Assembly: GCF_004341105.1 (NCBI RefSeq)
Contig: NZ_SLZK01000001.1
Location: 744,001-808,000, forward strand
DNA length: 64,000 nucleotides
DNA from: Rhizobium sp. BK418
Lineage (GTDB): Bacteria; Pseudomonadota; Alphaproteobacteria; Rhizobiales; Rhizobiaceae
Direction of reading: 5' to 3'
Positions 26,057-36,622 of the stretch are shown here, piece by piece. The notes under the pieces are model-generated. The model did not search any database. It saw nothing but the letters and a program-made list of their open reading frames with translations, and was not told the origin of the DNA. Each line of letters opens with the position of its first letter. The first letter of the stretch is position 1. Both the position numbers and the translations under genes were made by a program.

Positions 26057-26677
26057 TCAGACAATCGAATAGGCCACGGAGCCGAGTGCCACGGCGCCGA
26101 AAGCGATCAGCATATAGCTCGTCGCGCGGCCAACCCTGGCCGTGAAATCGCTCGATAACCGGTCCCGTGCAACGCTGACGGCTGCACTCAGACAGAACCA
26201 CCAGAGCAGCGACCCGATAAAGACGCCGGAGACGATCACGGCCGAGCTGTATCGGCGTGTCTCCTCTGTCAGGCCAAACCCGGCAAACAATGCGCCGAAA
26301 GACAGGATCGTCGCCGGATTTGAGATGGTCAGCAGGAAGGTTGAAATGGTCGTATGCAGAAAGTCGGCCGCATCGATCTTTGCCGCCTTCACGATCCCCC
26401 TGTTCTGCAGTCCGCGCCAGCCGAGCCAGAGCAGCATCATTCCACCGCCGAGTGCCAGCGGAATGGTGGCCGTCGACATGGTCTCCGAGAAGACCGCAAG
26501 CCCGGCAACCGCGACCAGCGCATAGGTCGCGTCACCCAGTGCCGTTCCGAGCCCGCCGGAAAAGCCGAACCAGAAGCCCTTCTCGAGGCTGCGATTGATG
26601 CAGAGCGTTCCAATCGGCCCGAGCGGCGCGGTGATGATGACACCCAGCAGGGCGCCTTTCAGGAATAGAAAGAGCAT
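26057..26677 (-). CDS. LysE/RhtB-family exporter
   Basis: 206 residues, six membrane helices. I take the start at 26677 (MLFLFLKGALLGVI); the open frame continues upstream but is polar and unlike the family. LysE features are LGPIGTLCINRSLEKGFWFGFSGGLGTALGD near the start and the central TISNPATILSFGALFAGFG. The family exports amino acids such as lysine, homoserine or cysteine; the substrate cannot be told. Confidence 0.85.
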   Translation of the reverse strand: MLFLFLKGALLGVIITAPLGPIGTLCINRSLEKGFWFGFSGGLGTALGDATYALVAVAGLAVFSETMSTATIPLALGGGMMLLWLGWRGLQNRGIVKAAKIDAADFLHTTISTFLLTISNPATILSFGALFAGFGLTEETRRYSSAVIVSGVFIGSLLWWFCLSAAVSVARDRLSSDFTARVGRATSYMLIAFGAVALGSVAYSIV

Positions 26678-26784
26678 TGTCCGCTTTTCTTCTTCTTGGT
26701 CGCTTGTCGGTCTTCGGACAGGCTCGTCAAAATCAAAAGGCCGCCAATTATGGCGGCCATCAGGCAAATTCAACGAAAAAATGC

Positions 26785-27180
26785 TTAATGCTGCGCTGGA
26801 ACCACAGCATCGCCGCGTGCAGCAAGCGCTGCGAGATCGGCAGGTTTGAGTTCCACGGATTCGCCGCAGCCGCAGGCCGAGGTCTGGTTCGGGTTGGTGA
26901 AGGTGAAGCCGGACCGCAGCGTGGTCGTTTCGAAGCCGAGTTCGGTGCCAAGGAGGTAGAGAACGGCCGATGGCTCGATCCAGACCTTGGCGCCATCGCG
27001 CTCGATCAGATCATCCTTGGCATTGGGCTCGGTCACCATGTCGATGGTATATTCCATCCCGGCGCAGCCGCCCTTCTTGATGCCGACGCGAATGCCCTTG
27101 GCATCCGGTCCGCCGTTCGCAACGATCGCCTTCACGCGGTCTGCGGCGGCTGTCGTCATGCTCATCACTGCAAAGCCCAT
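26785..27180 (-). CDS. sufA: A-type Fe-S carrier protein (SufA/IscA family)
   Basis: 131 residues from the ATG at 27180, behind GAAGGAGAAGAGCC. Family cysteines are Cys in KKGGCAGMEY and the pair in SACGCGESV, the three ligands that hold a 2Fe-2S or 4Fe-4S cluster for delivery. It is the last gene of the suf operon, 76 bases after the DUF59 gene. Confidence 0.92.
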   Translation of the reverse strand: MGFAVMSMTTAAADRVKAIVANGGPDAKGIRVGIKKGGCAGMEYTIDMVTEPNAKDDLIERDGAKVWIEPSAVLYLLGTELGFETTTLRSGFTFTNPNQTSACGCGESVELKPADLAALAARGDAVVPAQH

Positions 27181-27256
27181 CGGCTCTTCTCCTTCCACAA
27201 CCGGGTTCAAGATCCGGTGCTTCGTGATTCAAATGTAAGGCGATGACCTTAATCGA

Positions 27257-27631
27257 TCAATACCAGCCAACCGCGACCTGCGCCTCTTCGGACATGCGGT
27301 CCGGTGTCCACGGCGGATCGAAGGTCATTTCGACTTCGACGCCCGAAACGCCTTCGACGGCGCCGACGGCATTTTCTACCCAGCCCGGCATCTCGCCGGC
27401 AACCGGGCAGCCCGGTGCCGTCAGCGTCATGACGATCTTGACCATGCGGTCGTCTTCGATGTCGATCTTGTAGACGAGGCCGAGCTCGAAAATATCTGCC
27501 GGAATTTCCGGATCGTAGACCGTCTTGAGAGCGCCGATTACGTCATCGCTGAGACGCGCCAGTTCCTCTTCGGGAATGCTGGAATGCACGATGCCTTCGC
27601 GCACGTCGATCTTCTCTTCATTCAGGCTCAT
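27257..27631 (-). CDS. DUF59/MIP18-family Fe-S assembly protein (SufT-like, sufX)
   Basis: 124 residues from the ATG at 27631, after GAAGCC. The DUF59 core has DDVIGALKTVYDPEIPADIFELGLVY, TLTAPGCPVAGEMP with the conserved Cys, and the ending TFDPPWTPDRMSEEA. Members such as SufT help maturation of Fe-S proteins. It lies between sufS1 and sufA, where Agrobacterium literature uses the name sufX as I recall it. Confidence 0.9.
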   Translation of the reverse strand: MSLNEEKIDVREGIVHSSIPEEELARLSDDVIGALKTVYDPEIPADIFELGLVYKIDIEDDRMVKIVMTLTAPGCPVAGEMPGWVENAVGAVEGVSGVEVEMTFDPPWTPDRMSEEAQVAVGWY

Positions 27632-27641
27632 GGCTTCTTCC

Positions 27642-28883
27642 TCAAGCAAAGAACTTGCGCGCATGGTCGAGCGCATCGGCAAGCGCATCCACCTCGGCGC
27701 GGGTATTATACATGCCGAAAGATGCCCGGCATGTGGAGGTCACGCCGAAGCGTTTCAAGAGCGGCATGGCGCAATGCGTGCCGGCGCGAACGGCGATACC
27801 CCGGCGGTCGATAACCATCGAGACGTCGTGGGCGTGGATGCCCGCAAGCTCGAAAGAGAAGATCGCGCCCTTGCCCGGTGCACTGCCGAAGATGCGCAGC
27901 GAATTGACCGCCCGCAGCCGTTCTTCCGCATAGGCCGTCAGATCCGCCTCGTGGGCTGCAATATTCCCGCGGCCGATCTTGTCCATATAGTCGAGCGCAT
28001 AACCAAGCCCGATCGCCTGCACGATCGGCGGCGTGCCGGCCTCGAAACGGTGCGGCGGATCGTTGTAGGTGACGATATCCTCGGTCACTTCGAAGATCAT
28101 CTCGCCACCACCCTGGAACGGCCGCATCTCCTTCAGCCGATTCTTCTTGCCGTAGAGCACGCCGATGCCTGAGGGACCATAGAGCTTGTGGCCGGTCATG
28201 ACATACCAGTCACAATCGATATCCTGCACGTCGACGGGCAGATGCACCGCGCCCTGCGAACCGTCGATCAGGACCGGAATGCCGCGCTCATGGGCGATGC
28301 GGCAGACTTCCTTGACAGGAACAATGGTGCCGAGCGCATTCGACATATGGGTGATCGCGACGAGCTTGGTCCTGTCGGTCAGGCTCTTCTCGAATTCTTC
28401 GATATGGAAGGCGCCTTCATCGTCGACCGGCACCCAGACGAGCTTGGCACCCTGCCTCTCGCGGATGAAATGCCAGGGCACGATATTGGAATGGTGCTCC
28501 ATGATCGTCAGCACGATCTCATCGCCCTCGCCGATCTTGGGCATGCCCCAGCCGTAAGCGACCGTGTTGATCGCCTCGGTCGAGTTCTTGGTGAAGACGA
28601 TGTCGTTGATATCAGGTGCATTTAGGAAGCGGCGCACCTTTTCGCGCGCTGCTTCATAGGCTTCCGTCGCCGCATTGGAGAGGTAGTGAAGGCCGCGATG
28701 CACATTGGCATATTCGTGGCCGTAGGCATGCGAGATCGCATCGATCACCGCCTGCGGCTTCTGGGCGGATGCGCCGTTATCCAGATAGACCAGCGGCTTG
28801 CCATGCACCTTCTCCGCAAGGATCGGGAAATCCCTGCGGATGGCTTCTACATCATAGGCGGTTGCCGGTACGATCTTGTCCAT
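27642..28883 (-). CDS. sufS: Cysteine desulfurase SufS (group II)
   Basis: 413 residues. It is the PLP enzyme that takes sulfur from cysteine for Fe-S assembly. The N-terminus RRDFPILAEKVHGKPLVYLDNGASAQKP and TKNSTEAINTVAYGWG are typical of SufS. The PLP lysine is in MTGHKLYGPSGIG and the active Cys in RAGTHCAMPLL, with the short insertion loop of group II enzymes, which need a SufE-type partner. It is 12 bases downstream of sufD and is the second desulfurase of the operon. Confidence 0.95.
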   Translation of the reverse strand: MDKIVPATAYDVEAIRRDFPILAEKVHGKPLVYLDNGASAQKPQAVIDAISHAYGHEYANVHRGLHYLSNAATEAYEAAREKVRRFLNAPDINDIVFTKNSTEAINTVAYGWGMPKIGEGDEIVLTIMEHHSNIVPWHFIRERQGAKLVWVPVDDEGAFHIEEFEKSLTDRTKLVAITHMSNALGTIVPVKEVCRIAHERGIPVLIDGSQGAVHLPVDVQDIDCDWYVMTGHKLYGPSGIGVLYGKKNRLKEMRPFQGGGEMIFEVTEDIVTYNDPPHRFEAGTPPIVQAIGLGYALDYMDKIGRGNIAAHEADLTAYAEERLRAVNSLRIFGSAPGKGAIFSFELAGIHAHDVSMVIDRRGIAVRAGTHCAMPLLKRFGVTSTCRASFGMYNTRAEVDALADALDHARKFFA

Positions 28884-28895
28884 GGCGCTGTCCGA

Positions 28896-30170
28896 TCAGG
28901 CGTGCTTGTCCAGCCAGGCCGAGATGACGCCTTCCAGCGCCTCGACCAGGGCTTCGTCTTCCAGTTCTTCGACGATCTCGGCAACGAAGGCGTTGACCAG
29001 CATGGCGCGCGCCTTCTTCTCCGGGATGCCGCGGGCCATCATGTAGTAGAGATGGTCGTCGTTGATATCGGCAACCGTCGCACCATGGCCGCACTGGACG
29101 TCGTCGGCGAAGATTTCGAGTTCCGGCTTGACCGAGAACTCGGCATCGTCCGACATCAGCAGCGTATTGCAGGCCATCTTGGCATCGGTCTTCTGCGCAT
29201 CGGGTGCGACACGGATCATGCCCTGGAAGATCCCTTTGGCACGATCGAAGACGACATTGCGGATCACTTCGGTCGAACCGGTGTGCGGCACGTCGTGGCC
29301 GAGCACCATCGTCACGTCGGTATGCGTGTCGCCGCCGAGCAGATTTATGCCGCGTAGTGTGAGATCGGCGCCTTCGCCTGTGACCTTGAGGTTCAGCTCC
29401 TGACGGACCAGCTTGCCGCCGGCGTTGATGACGAAGAGCTTCAGTTTGGCATCAGTGCCGAGATCGACGCGGATCTGGCCGAGATGCGTATCTTCGGTCC
29501 CCTGCTGCTGCAGGATGATCCAGGTCAGCTCCGTGCCCTCGCCGACCGTAATGTCACTGACATGCGACACGAGCGCGGCATCGCCAGTCATCGACTGGTG
29601 ACGCTCGATGACGACACCCTTCACATTGGCGCCGAAGGCAACCGGCAGGCGGGTATGAACATCGCCCCCGGCATGCACGAACTGGATTTCCAGCGGCTCT
29701 TCAAGCTCGGCGCCATCTGGCACCTCGACGGCGTATCCGTCCTTGACGAAGCTGCCATTGATGCGGCCGACCGCATCGTCACGACCGAGCGCGTCGAGGC
29801 CCGCGACAGCCGAGCCGTCCGTCAATTGTTCCGAATAGGGGAAAACCGTCAACTCGCCGACTGAGGCCTTGTTGACAGCCCTGCCCTGAATGACGGCAAG
29901 AACCGGAGAACCCTCGACCAGCGGCTCCAGCGCTTCGGAGCCGGCGTCACCGGCAGGAGCCGGAACGGTGCGCAGCAGGTTCTTGAGGTCCGTATAGTGC
30001 CAGGCCTCAATGCGGCGTGTCGGCAGGCCCTGCTTCTTCAGATCGTCGAGCAGTCGGTCGCGCAGCGCAGTCACCGCGCCATTGCCCGGCAGTTCGCCGA
30101 TCTTTTCGTTGAACGCTTCGATCAGCGCCGTTTCGGCCGCTGTCAGGCGGCTCGTCGTTTGCATGTTCAT
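28896..30170 (-). CDS. sufD: Fe-S scaffold subunit SufD
   Basis: 424 residues from the ATG at 30170 (a second ATG two codons later is possible), behind AAAGGACGACGTCC. It forms the SufBC2D scaffold on which Fe-S clusters are built. Family features are the N-terminal helical part with RIEAWHYTDLKNLLR and the C-terminal beta-helix with LKPELEIFADDVQCGHGATV-type text (VKPELEIFADDVQCGHGAT) and YYMMARGIPEKKARAML. Complete. Confidence 0.94.
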   Translation of the reverse strand: MNMQTTSRLTAAETALIEAFNEKIGELPGNGAVTALRDRLLDDLKKQGLPTRRIEAWHYTDLKNLLRTVPAPAGDAGSEALEPLVEGSPVLAVIQGRAVNKASVGELTVFPYSEQLTDGSAVAGLDALGRDDAVGRINGSFVKDGYAVEVPDGAELEEPLEIQFVHAGGDVHTRLPVAFGANVKGVVIERHQSMTGDAALVSHVSDITVGEGTELTWIILQQQGTEDTHLGQIRVDLGTDAKLKLFVINAGGKLVRQELNLKVTGEGADLTLRGINLLGGDTHTDVTMVLGHDVPHTGSTEVIRNVVFDRAKGIFQGMIRVAPDAQKTDAKMACNTLLMSDDAEFSVKPELEIFADDVQCGHGATVADINDDHLYYMMARGIPEKKARAMLVNAFVAEIVEELEDEALVEALEGVISAWLDKHA

Positions 30171-30193
30171 GGACGTCGTCCTTTCCGCCACGG

Positions 30194-30949
30194 TCAGGCT
30201 GCGGCGCCGATGATATCGGCATAACCGTTGGCTTCCAGCTCATGCGCCAGCGTCTTGTCGCCGGACTTGATCACCTGGCCCTTGTAGAGAACGTGGACGG
30301 TGTCCGGCACGATATAGTCGAGCAGGCGCTGGTAGTGCGTGATGACGACGACAGCGCGATCGGGCGAACGCAGCGCGTTGACGCCATCGGCAACGATCTT
30401 CAGCGCGTCGATGTCGAGGCCGGAATCGGTTTCGTCGAGCACGCAAAGCTTTGGCTCGAGCAGTGCCATCTGCAGAATTTCGGCGCGCTTCTTTTCACCG
30501 CCGGAGAAGCCGACATTCAGCGGGCGCTTCAGCATATCCTGGTTGATCTGCAGCTTGGCCGCAGCGTCCTTGACGCGCCGCATGAAATCCGGCGTCGTCA
30601 GCTCGTCTTCACCGCGCGCCTTGCGCTGCTCGTTCATCGCAACCTTCAGGAACTGCATCGTGGCAACACCTGGAATTTCGACCGGATATTGGAAGGCCAG
30701 GAAGATACCTTTGGCAGCACGTTCGGCAGCGTCAAGCTCGAGGATGCTCTCACCATTATAGAGGATATCGCCTTCGGTCACTTCATAGTCTTCGCGGCCG
30801 GAGAGGATATAGGAGAGCGTCGACTTGCCGGAGCCGTTCGGGCCCATGATGGCGGCAACTTCGCCGGCCTTCACGCTAAGGTTCAGGCCACGGATGATCT
30901 CGGTGCCGTCTTCGGCGATGCGGGCATGAAGGTTCTTGATTTCAAGCAT
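30194..30949 (-). CDS. sufC: SufC ATPase of the SufBCD complex
   Basis: 251 residues. ABC ATPase: Walker A GPNGSGKST, signature SGGEKKRAEIL, Walker B LCVLDETDSGLDID with the typical SufC pattern, and His in VVVITHYQRLL. It is cytosolic, works with SufB and SufD and does not transport. It follows sufB after a 234-base gap that holds a repeat element, so its translation and message level may differ from those of sufB. Confidence 0.96.
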   Translation of the reverse strand: MLEIKNLHARIAEDGTEIIRGLNLSVKAGEVAAIMGPNGSGKSTLSYILSGREDYEVTEGDILYNGESILELDAAERAAKGIFLAFQYPVEIPGVATMQFLKVAMNEQRKARGEDELTTPDFMRRVKDAAAKLQINQDMLKRPLNVGFSGGEKKRAEILQMALLEPKLCVLDETDSGLDIDALKIVADGVNALRSPDRAVVVITHYQRLLDYIVPDTVHVLYKGQVIKSGDKTLAHELEANGYADIIGAAA

Positions 30950-31017
30950 CTTTATTCTTTCCTGTTATCCGGCAGGTTTCAAAGACCCACCCAATTGACC
31001 GTCGCACCGGTCTCGAT

Positions 31018-31175
31018 CCGTCATCCTCGGGCTTGTCTCGAGGATCTAAGCCTTCAATTGTAATCGCTCCACCCCCATGTGTTGGGATATGGCCGATAGA
31101 TATTCTCGATTTCATCGATCCGTCGCAGAGGCCTTCGGCCGCAGCAGATCCTCGGGACAAGCCCGAGGATGACGG
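31018..31175. repeat. Long inverted-repeat mosaic element (RIME/REP type) between sufB and sufC
   Basis: A 30-base arm at 31018-31047 and its inverse complement at 31146-31175 agree at 29 of 30 positions. Each arm is itself nearly palindromic (ATCCTCGGGCTTG.. and ..CGAGGAT). Between the arms are 98 bases. When read through, the arms spell the PRDKPEDDG peptide often seen in false rhizobial gene calls. It lies 8 bases after the sufB stop, inside the operon. Confidence 0.85.
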
Positions 31176-31183
31176 AGCCGTAT

Positions 31184-32653
<1,470 letters not shown>

Positions 32654-32702
32654 GTCGTTCTCCAATCTCGCCGGAGAAAAGGTCCGGCAGCTTGTCGTGC
32701 GG

Positions 32703-32774
32703 GCAATTTTCTTTTGCCCCTGATATAAGCGGCCAAAAGGGACTTTTCAGCCCTGATAGCAAGCAGAAAATTGC
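32703..32774. repeat. Inverted repeat between sufS2 and sufB
   Basis: GCAATTTTCT (32703-32712) and AGAAAATTGC (32765-32774) are perfect 10-base inverse complements, 52 bases apart. They lie in the 146-base gap between the first desulfurase gene and sufB. Possible uses are an operator, an internal promoter or a folded spacer in the message. Confidence 0.5.
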
Positions 32775-32799
32775 GTTTCCGCAAGATTATATGAGGCGT

Positions 32800-33966
32800 T
32801 CAGGCCGCCTCGCCCGCCGGCTTTCGCCGAGAGGCAATTTTCGCAAAGGCGGCAATCGCCCGATCCACGTCTTCTTCCGTCGTCGAAAAACCGAGCGACA
32901 TGCGCAAGGCCCCGAGCTTCGGGTCGCACCCCATCGCCATTAGCACATGGCTTTCACCGACCTTGCCGGAGGAGCAGGCGGAGCCCGCCGAAAGCGCCAC
33001 ACCTTCGAGATCGAAGGCAATCTGGCCGGTTTCCGCCTTCAGGCAGGGAAGCGTGAAGAAGATGGTATTGGCGACACGCGGACCACTGGCGCCGTGAATG
33101 ATGACATCGGGCGCTGCAGCGCGCATGCCGGCTTCCAGCCGGTCGCGCAGTGCTGCAATCGCAGCGTTCCGTTCCTCGATATTCTGCGTCACGGCTTCCG
33201 CCGCTGCCCCGAAGCCGATTAGCGCCAGTGAATTCTGCGTCCCCGAGCGGTGACCCTTTTCCTGTCCGCCGCCACGGATCAACGCCTTCGGCATCAACGC
33301 CTCGCCACGGGCAATCAGCGCCCCTGCACCCTTCGGACCGCCGATCTTGTGGGAGGAGATGATCATGAAATCCGCGCCGATGCGCTCGATCTCGATCGGC
33401 AGACGGCCGACCGCCTGCACGGCATCGACGACGAAGAGCCCGCCATGGGCGCGCACGATCCTGGCTGCTTCTTCGACAGGCTGGACGATGCCCGTCTCGT
33501 TGTTGACGAACATGATCGCCACCATAGGCAGGCCCGTCGCCTTGTCATGAGCGTCGAGAAGTGCTGCAAGCGCCTTCAGGTCGACGATGCCGGCATCCGT
33601 CACCGGTACCTCGGTCGTCTTGTCCTTCGGGAACCGGCCGCCCTCGCGGACAGCCAGATGCTCGACGGCGGAATGATAGAGACGGCCGAGTTTCAGTGGC
33701 GTGCGGCCCATGCTGAAATCAGGCGTGAGAACCATATTGGCAGCTTCCGTCGCGCCGCTCGTAAAGACAACGTTGGCCGGGTCGGTGCCGGTCAGTAGCG
33801 CCACCTTGCGGCGCGCGCCCTCGATGGCTGCGCGCGCAGCACGGCCCTCGCCATGCACGGAATTGGGATTGCCGAAGATATCCACGGCGCGCATGACGGC
33901 TTCACGCGCCGCGGGATGCATCGGCGATGTCGCGTTCCAATCGAGATAAAGGCGTGACGGCGCCAT
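32800..33966 (-). CDS. NifS/IscS-type cysteine desulfurase (sufS2)
   Basis: 388 residues from the ATG at 33966; the frame is open a further 16 codons but that part is Ser/Arg-rich and not conserved. It belongs to the group I/NifS-like enzymes: YLDWNATSPMHPAARE at the start, the PLP Lys in ISSHKIGGPKGAG, and the Cys loop SAGSACSSGKVGES. It opens the suf operon, so the cell has two different desulfurases in one transcript. The order sufS2-B-C-D-S1-X-A matches Agrobacterium as I recall it. Confidence 0.92.
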   Translation of the reverse strand: MAPSRLYLDWNATSPMHPAAREAVMRAVDIFGNPNSVHGEGRAARAAIEGARRKVALLTGTDPANVVFTSGATEAANMVLTPDFSMGRTPLKLGRLYHSAVEHLAVREGGRFPKDKTTEVPVTDAGIVDLKALAALLDAHDKATGLPMVAIMFVNNETGIVQPVEEAARIVRAHGGLFVVDAVQAVGRLPIEIERIGADFMIISSHKIGGPKGAGALIARGEALMPKALIRGGGQEKGHRSGTQNSLALIGFGAAAEAVTQNIEERNAAIAALRDRLEAGMRAAAPDVIIHGASGPRVANTIFFTLPCLKAETGQIAFDLEGVALSAGSACSSGKVGESHVLMAMGCDPKLGALRMSLGFSTTEEDVDRAIAAFAKIASRRKPAGEAA

Positions 33967-34080
33967 TGTCTTTGGTCCTGCGCTTGACGAGCTTGCTCTG
34001 GCGTGGCGGCGCATTTTCCTTGAAATTTCCGCCGGGCTTGCCGTATGACACGTTCCACGCTGCGTGGATTGCCATGCAAG

Positions 34081-34097
34081 TTTCGAATTGTTCTAAA
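34081..34097. promoter_or_regulatory. ICE-type box for Irr at the suf promoter
   Basis: TTTCGAATTGTTCTAAA fits the iron-control-element form TTTAGAA-N3-TTCTAAA at 13 of 14 positions. It covers the predicted suf start site on the minus strand. Irr, the haem-dependent rhizobial Fur-family regulator, binds such boxes. Confidence 0.6.
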
Positions 34098-34102
34098 CTG
34101 CG

Positions 34103-34131
34103 TTTTAGAAAAGTTGACAACTGTCGTCAAG
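34103..34131 (-). promoter_or_regulatory. suf operon promoter
   Basis: On the minus strand CTTGAC (34131 to 34126), 17 bases, then CTAAAA (34108 to 34103). The -35 is the rhizobial consensus and the spacing is ideal. It would start transcription near 34096, about 130 bases before the sufS2 start. Confidence 0.6.
34115..34129. promoter_or_regulatory. IRO box (TGA-N9-TCA) for RirA at the suf promoter
   Basis: TGACAACTGTCGTCA has the TGA-N9-TCA form of the RirA operator and a longer symmetry, TTGAC-N7-GTCAA. It overlaps the predicted -35 and spacer of the suf promoter, where a repressor would block polymerase. Confidence 0.6.
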
Positions 34132-34182
34132 TCATGTTGTCGCCAAACGTGGTGCGAACGCGAAATAAAACCCGGAGTACCG

Positions 34183-34860
34183 ATGCCCGAAGTTATTTTC
34201 AACGGCCCAGCCGGCCGTCTTGAAGGTCGTTACCAGCCCTCCAAGGAAAAAAGCGCACCGATTGCCGTCATTCTGCACCCGCACCCGCAGTTTGGTGGCA
34301 CGATGAACAACCAGATCGTCTACCAACTCTTCTACATGTTCCAGAAGCGCGGTTTTACGACACTGCGCTTCAATTTCCGCGGAATCGGTCGCAGCCAGGG
34401 CGAATTCGACCATGGCGCTGGCGAACTTTCGGATGCCGCCTCCGCCCTCGACTGGGTGCAGAGCCTGCATCCTGATTCGAAGACCTGCTGGGTTGCCGGC
34501 TATTCCTTCGGCGCCTGGATTGGCATGCAGCTTCTGATGCGCCGTCCGGAAATCGAAGGCTTCATGTCGATCGCGCCGCAGCCGAACACCTACGACTTTT
34601 CGTTCCTGGCGCCCTGCCCGTCTTCCGGCCTGATCATCAATGGCGAAGCGGACAAGGTGGCACCGGAAAAGGATGTCAACGGCCTCGTCGAGAAGCTGAA
34701 GACCCAGAAGGGTATCCTTATCACCCATCGCACGGTGCCAGGTGCCAATCACTTCTTCAATGGCCAGGTGGAAACGCTGATGGCCGAGTGTGAGGACTAT
34801 CTCGACCGCCGCCTCAACGGCGAACTGGTGCCGGAGCCGGCAGCAAAGCGAATCAGGTAA
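34183..34860 (+). CDS. Alpha/beta hydrolase
   Basis: 225 residues from the ATG at 34183, behind CCGGAG. The start ILHPHPQFGGTMNNQ has the oxyanion-hole HPHP. The nucleophile elbow is GYSFGAWIG, with Ser near residue 108. The acid is probably in NGEADKVAP and the His in PGANHFF. The type is close to the dienelactone-hydrolase-like proteins common in proteobacteria. It is divergent from the suf operon, so the iron boxes could affect it too. Its end overlaps that of the next, converging gene by 8 bases. Confidence 0.85.
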   Translation: MPEVIFNGPAGRLEGRYQPSKEKSAPIAVILHPHPQFGGTMNNQIVYQLFYMFQKRGFTTLRFNFRGIGRSQGEFDHGAGELSDAASALDWVQSLHPDSKTCWVAGYSFGAWIGMQLLMRRPEIEGFMSIAPQPNTYDFSFLAPCPSSGLIINGEADKVAPEKDVNGLVEKLKTQKGILITHRTVPGANHFFNGQVETLMAECEDYLDRRLNGELVPEPAAKRIR

Positions 34861-35380
34861 CGGCCTGCCGCATGGCGGCCGTTATCTCGAATTCCACACC
34901 CTGAACACCTTCGATAAAGATCGGCCCGCGCTCCCGCATGCCGATCTTTTTCAAAATGTGCTGTGAGACAAGATTGTCGGGGTGGGTGAAGGCGACGAAA
35001 TGCTGCGCAATCCCCTTGGCAAAGAACCAGTCGGCGAGACCTGCCGCGATCTCCGTCGCATAGCCCTTGCCCCATTCGCGGGCGTAGAAGGCATAACCAA
35101 GCTCGTATTCGCCGGTATGAAAGAGCGATATGCCGGCACGCCCGATATAACGGCCGTCCTCGCGGCTAAGCATTTTGTATTTCGTGGTGCCGTCGCGTGC
35201 CTGCTCGGTGAGATAGGACCGCAGCCGTTCCTCCGCCTTTTCGCGTGACCAGGATGCGGCGCCGGACATGTAGCGCGTTGTCTCGATCGTTAAATGCAGA
35301 TCGTGGATCAGATCGGCATCACCGTCTTCCCACATTTGGGCGACAAGGCGCGGCGTTTCGAAAATGACCTCGCCGCTCAT
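34853..35380 (-). CDS. GNAT acetyltransferase (RimJ/RimL-like)
   Basis: 175 residues. [22 protein letters not shown] opens the fold as in RimJ/L-type enzymes. The acetyl-CoA loop is [15 protein letters not shown], and [16 protein letters not shown] is the usual closing helix. Its start overlaps the anmK stop by 4 bases (ATGA), so the two are translationally coupled. Confidence 0.88.
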   Translation of the reverse strand: MSGEVIFETPRLVAQMWEDGDADLIHDLHLTIETTRYMSGAASWSREKAEERLRSYLTEQARDGTTKYKMLSREDGRYIGRAGISLFHTGEYELGYAFYAREWGKGYATEIAAGLADWFFAKGIAQHFVAFTHPDNLVSQHILKKIGMRERGPIFIEGVQGVEFEITAAMRQAVT

Positions 35381-36501
35381 CGCACCGGCTCCGCTAACAC
35401 ACCGCCAGTGACTGGATGACTGACGCCCGTCGTGCCGGGATAGGTGAGCGGCAGGCCTTCCAGCGAGCGCACGGCAAGATAGGCCCAGGCTTCCGCTTCC
35501 ATGGCATCGCCGTCAAAACCGGCCTGTTCGGCGCTCATGACCGATGAACGATTCCTGGCAGCCATATCGGCAAACTCCGCCATGATCGTACCATTCAGCC
35601 GTCCGCCGCCGCAGACGATATAGACGGACGGATTTTCCGGCAGATAGGAGGCGGATTTGATGATAGAGGCAGCGGCGACATGCGCCAGCGTGCGAGCGCC
35701 ATCCTCGAGGCTCGCCTCGCCATCGGCAAGTGGCCTGAAATCGCCGCGGTCGAGCGAGCGGCGGATATTGCCGCCGAAGAATGGGCTGCCGAGATAACGG
35801 GCTGCGATATCAGGCACCACCTGCCCACGGCCGGCGATCTTGCCGCCAGGATCGAAGGTCTGGCCAGTCTGCATCTCCACCCACTGATCGATCAAGGTAT
35901 TGCCGGGGCCGCTGTCGAAGGCGGCGATGCGTCCTTCCGCGCCGATATAGGTGAGGTTGGAGATGCCGCCGATATTGACGAAGCAGACGCTCTGCCCGTC
36001 CCTCTGGAACCGGCCGGCGAGTGCGGCATGATAGGCTGGCACCAGCGGCGCGCCCTGCCCGCCGTGCACCATGTCATTGGCGCGCATATCACAGACAACA
36101 GGAATGCCCGATCGCTCGGCCAGCAGCGCTCCGTCGCCGATCTGGATCGTCAGCGCATCATCCGGCCGGTGCAGCACCGTTTGACCGTGGAAGCCGAGCA
36201 CGTCGATCTCGTCTTTGCCGAGCCCGAATTTATCGAGAAATGCCGTCAAGGCATCCGCATGACGTTCGGTGAGTTCAATCTCGATCTGCCGAAGTTCGTC
36301 CGGCCGTGCAGCACGATCCGTCAGCGGCCGCGCCAGATCGAGCGCGCGCTTCAGTCGCTCGCGAAAACCGCCATCATAGGGCACGCCCAAAAAAGCGCCG
36401 CGTTCGATGAAGCCTCGCCCGTCTGTCCTGAGCAATGCCACATCGATGCCGTCCATCGAGGTGCCGCTCATCAAGCCGATCGCAGTCCTGACGATATCCA
36501 T
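35377..36501 (-). CDS. anmK: Anhydro-N-acetylmuramic acid kinase
   Basis: 374 residues. AnmK phosphorylates anhydro-MurNAc released by cell-wall turnover and opens its 1,6-anhydro ring, giving MurNAc-6-phosphate. The start [17 protein letters not shown] is the phosphate loop. Further motifs are [20 protein letters not shown] and [11 protein letters not shown], and the late [12 protein letters not shown]. It is divergent from tyrS and forms a two-gene unit with the GNAT. Confidence 0.94.
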   Translation of the reverse strand: MDIVRTAIGLMSGTSMDGIDVALLRTDGRGFIERGAFLGVPYDGGFRERLKRALDLARPLTDRAARPDELRQIEIELTERHADALTAFLDKFGLGKDEIDVLGFHGQTVLHRPDDALTIQIGDGALLAERSGIPVVCDMRANDMVHGGQGAPLVPAYHAALAGRFQRDGQSVCFVNIGGISNLTYIGAEGRIAAFDSGPGNTLIDQWVEMQTGQTFDPGGKIAGRGQVVPDIAARYLGSPFFGGNIRRSLDRGDFRPLADGEASLEDGARTLAHVAAASIIKSASYLPENPSVYIVCGGGRLNGTIMAEFADMAARNRSSVMSAEQAGFDGDAMEAEAWAYLAVRSLEGLPLTYPGTTGVSHPVTGGVLAEPVR

Positions 36502-36622
36502 TGCGCCGCGAGCCTTTCATGCGATTCCCGGATGCACTTTGGGAAAAACAGTGCTAAACGCGCCGCGACGGTTCAACAAGCGTCAATTCCAAATCCCGTT
36601 CGACGTTCAAGAGACGAAGCCC

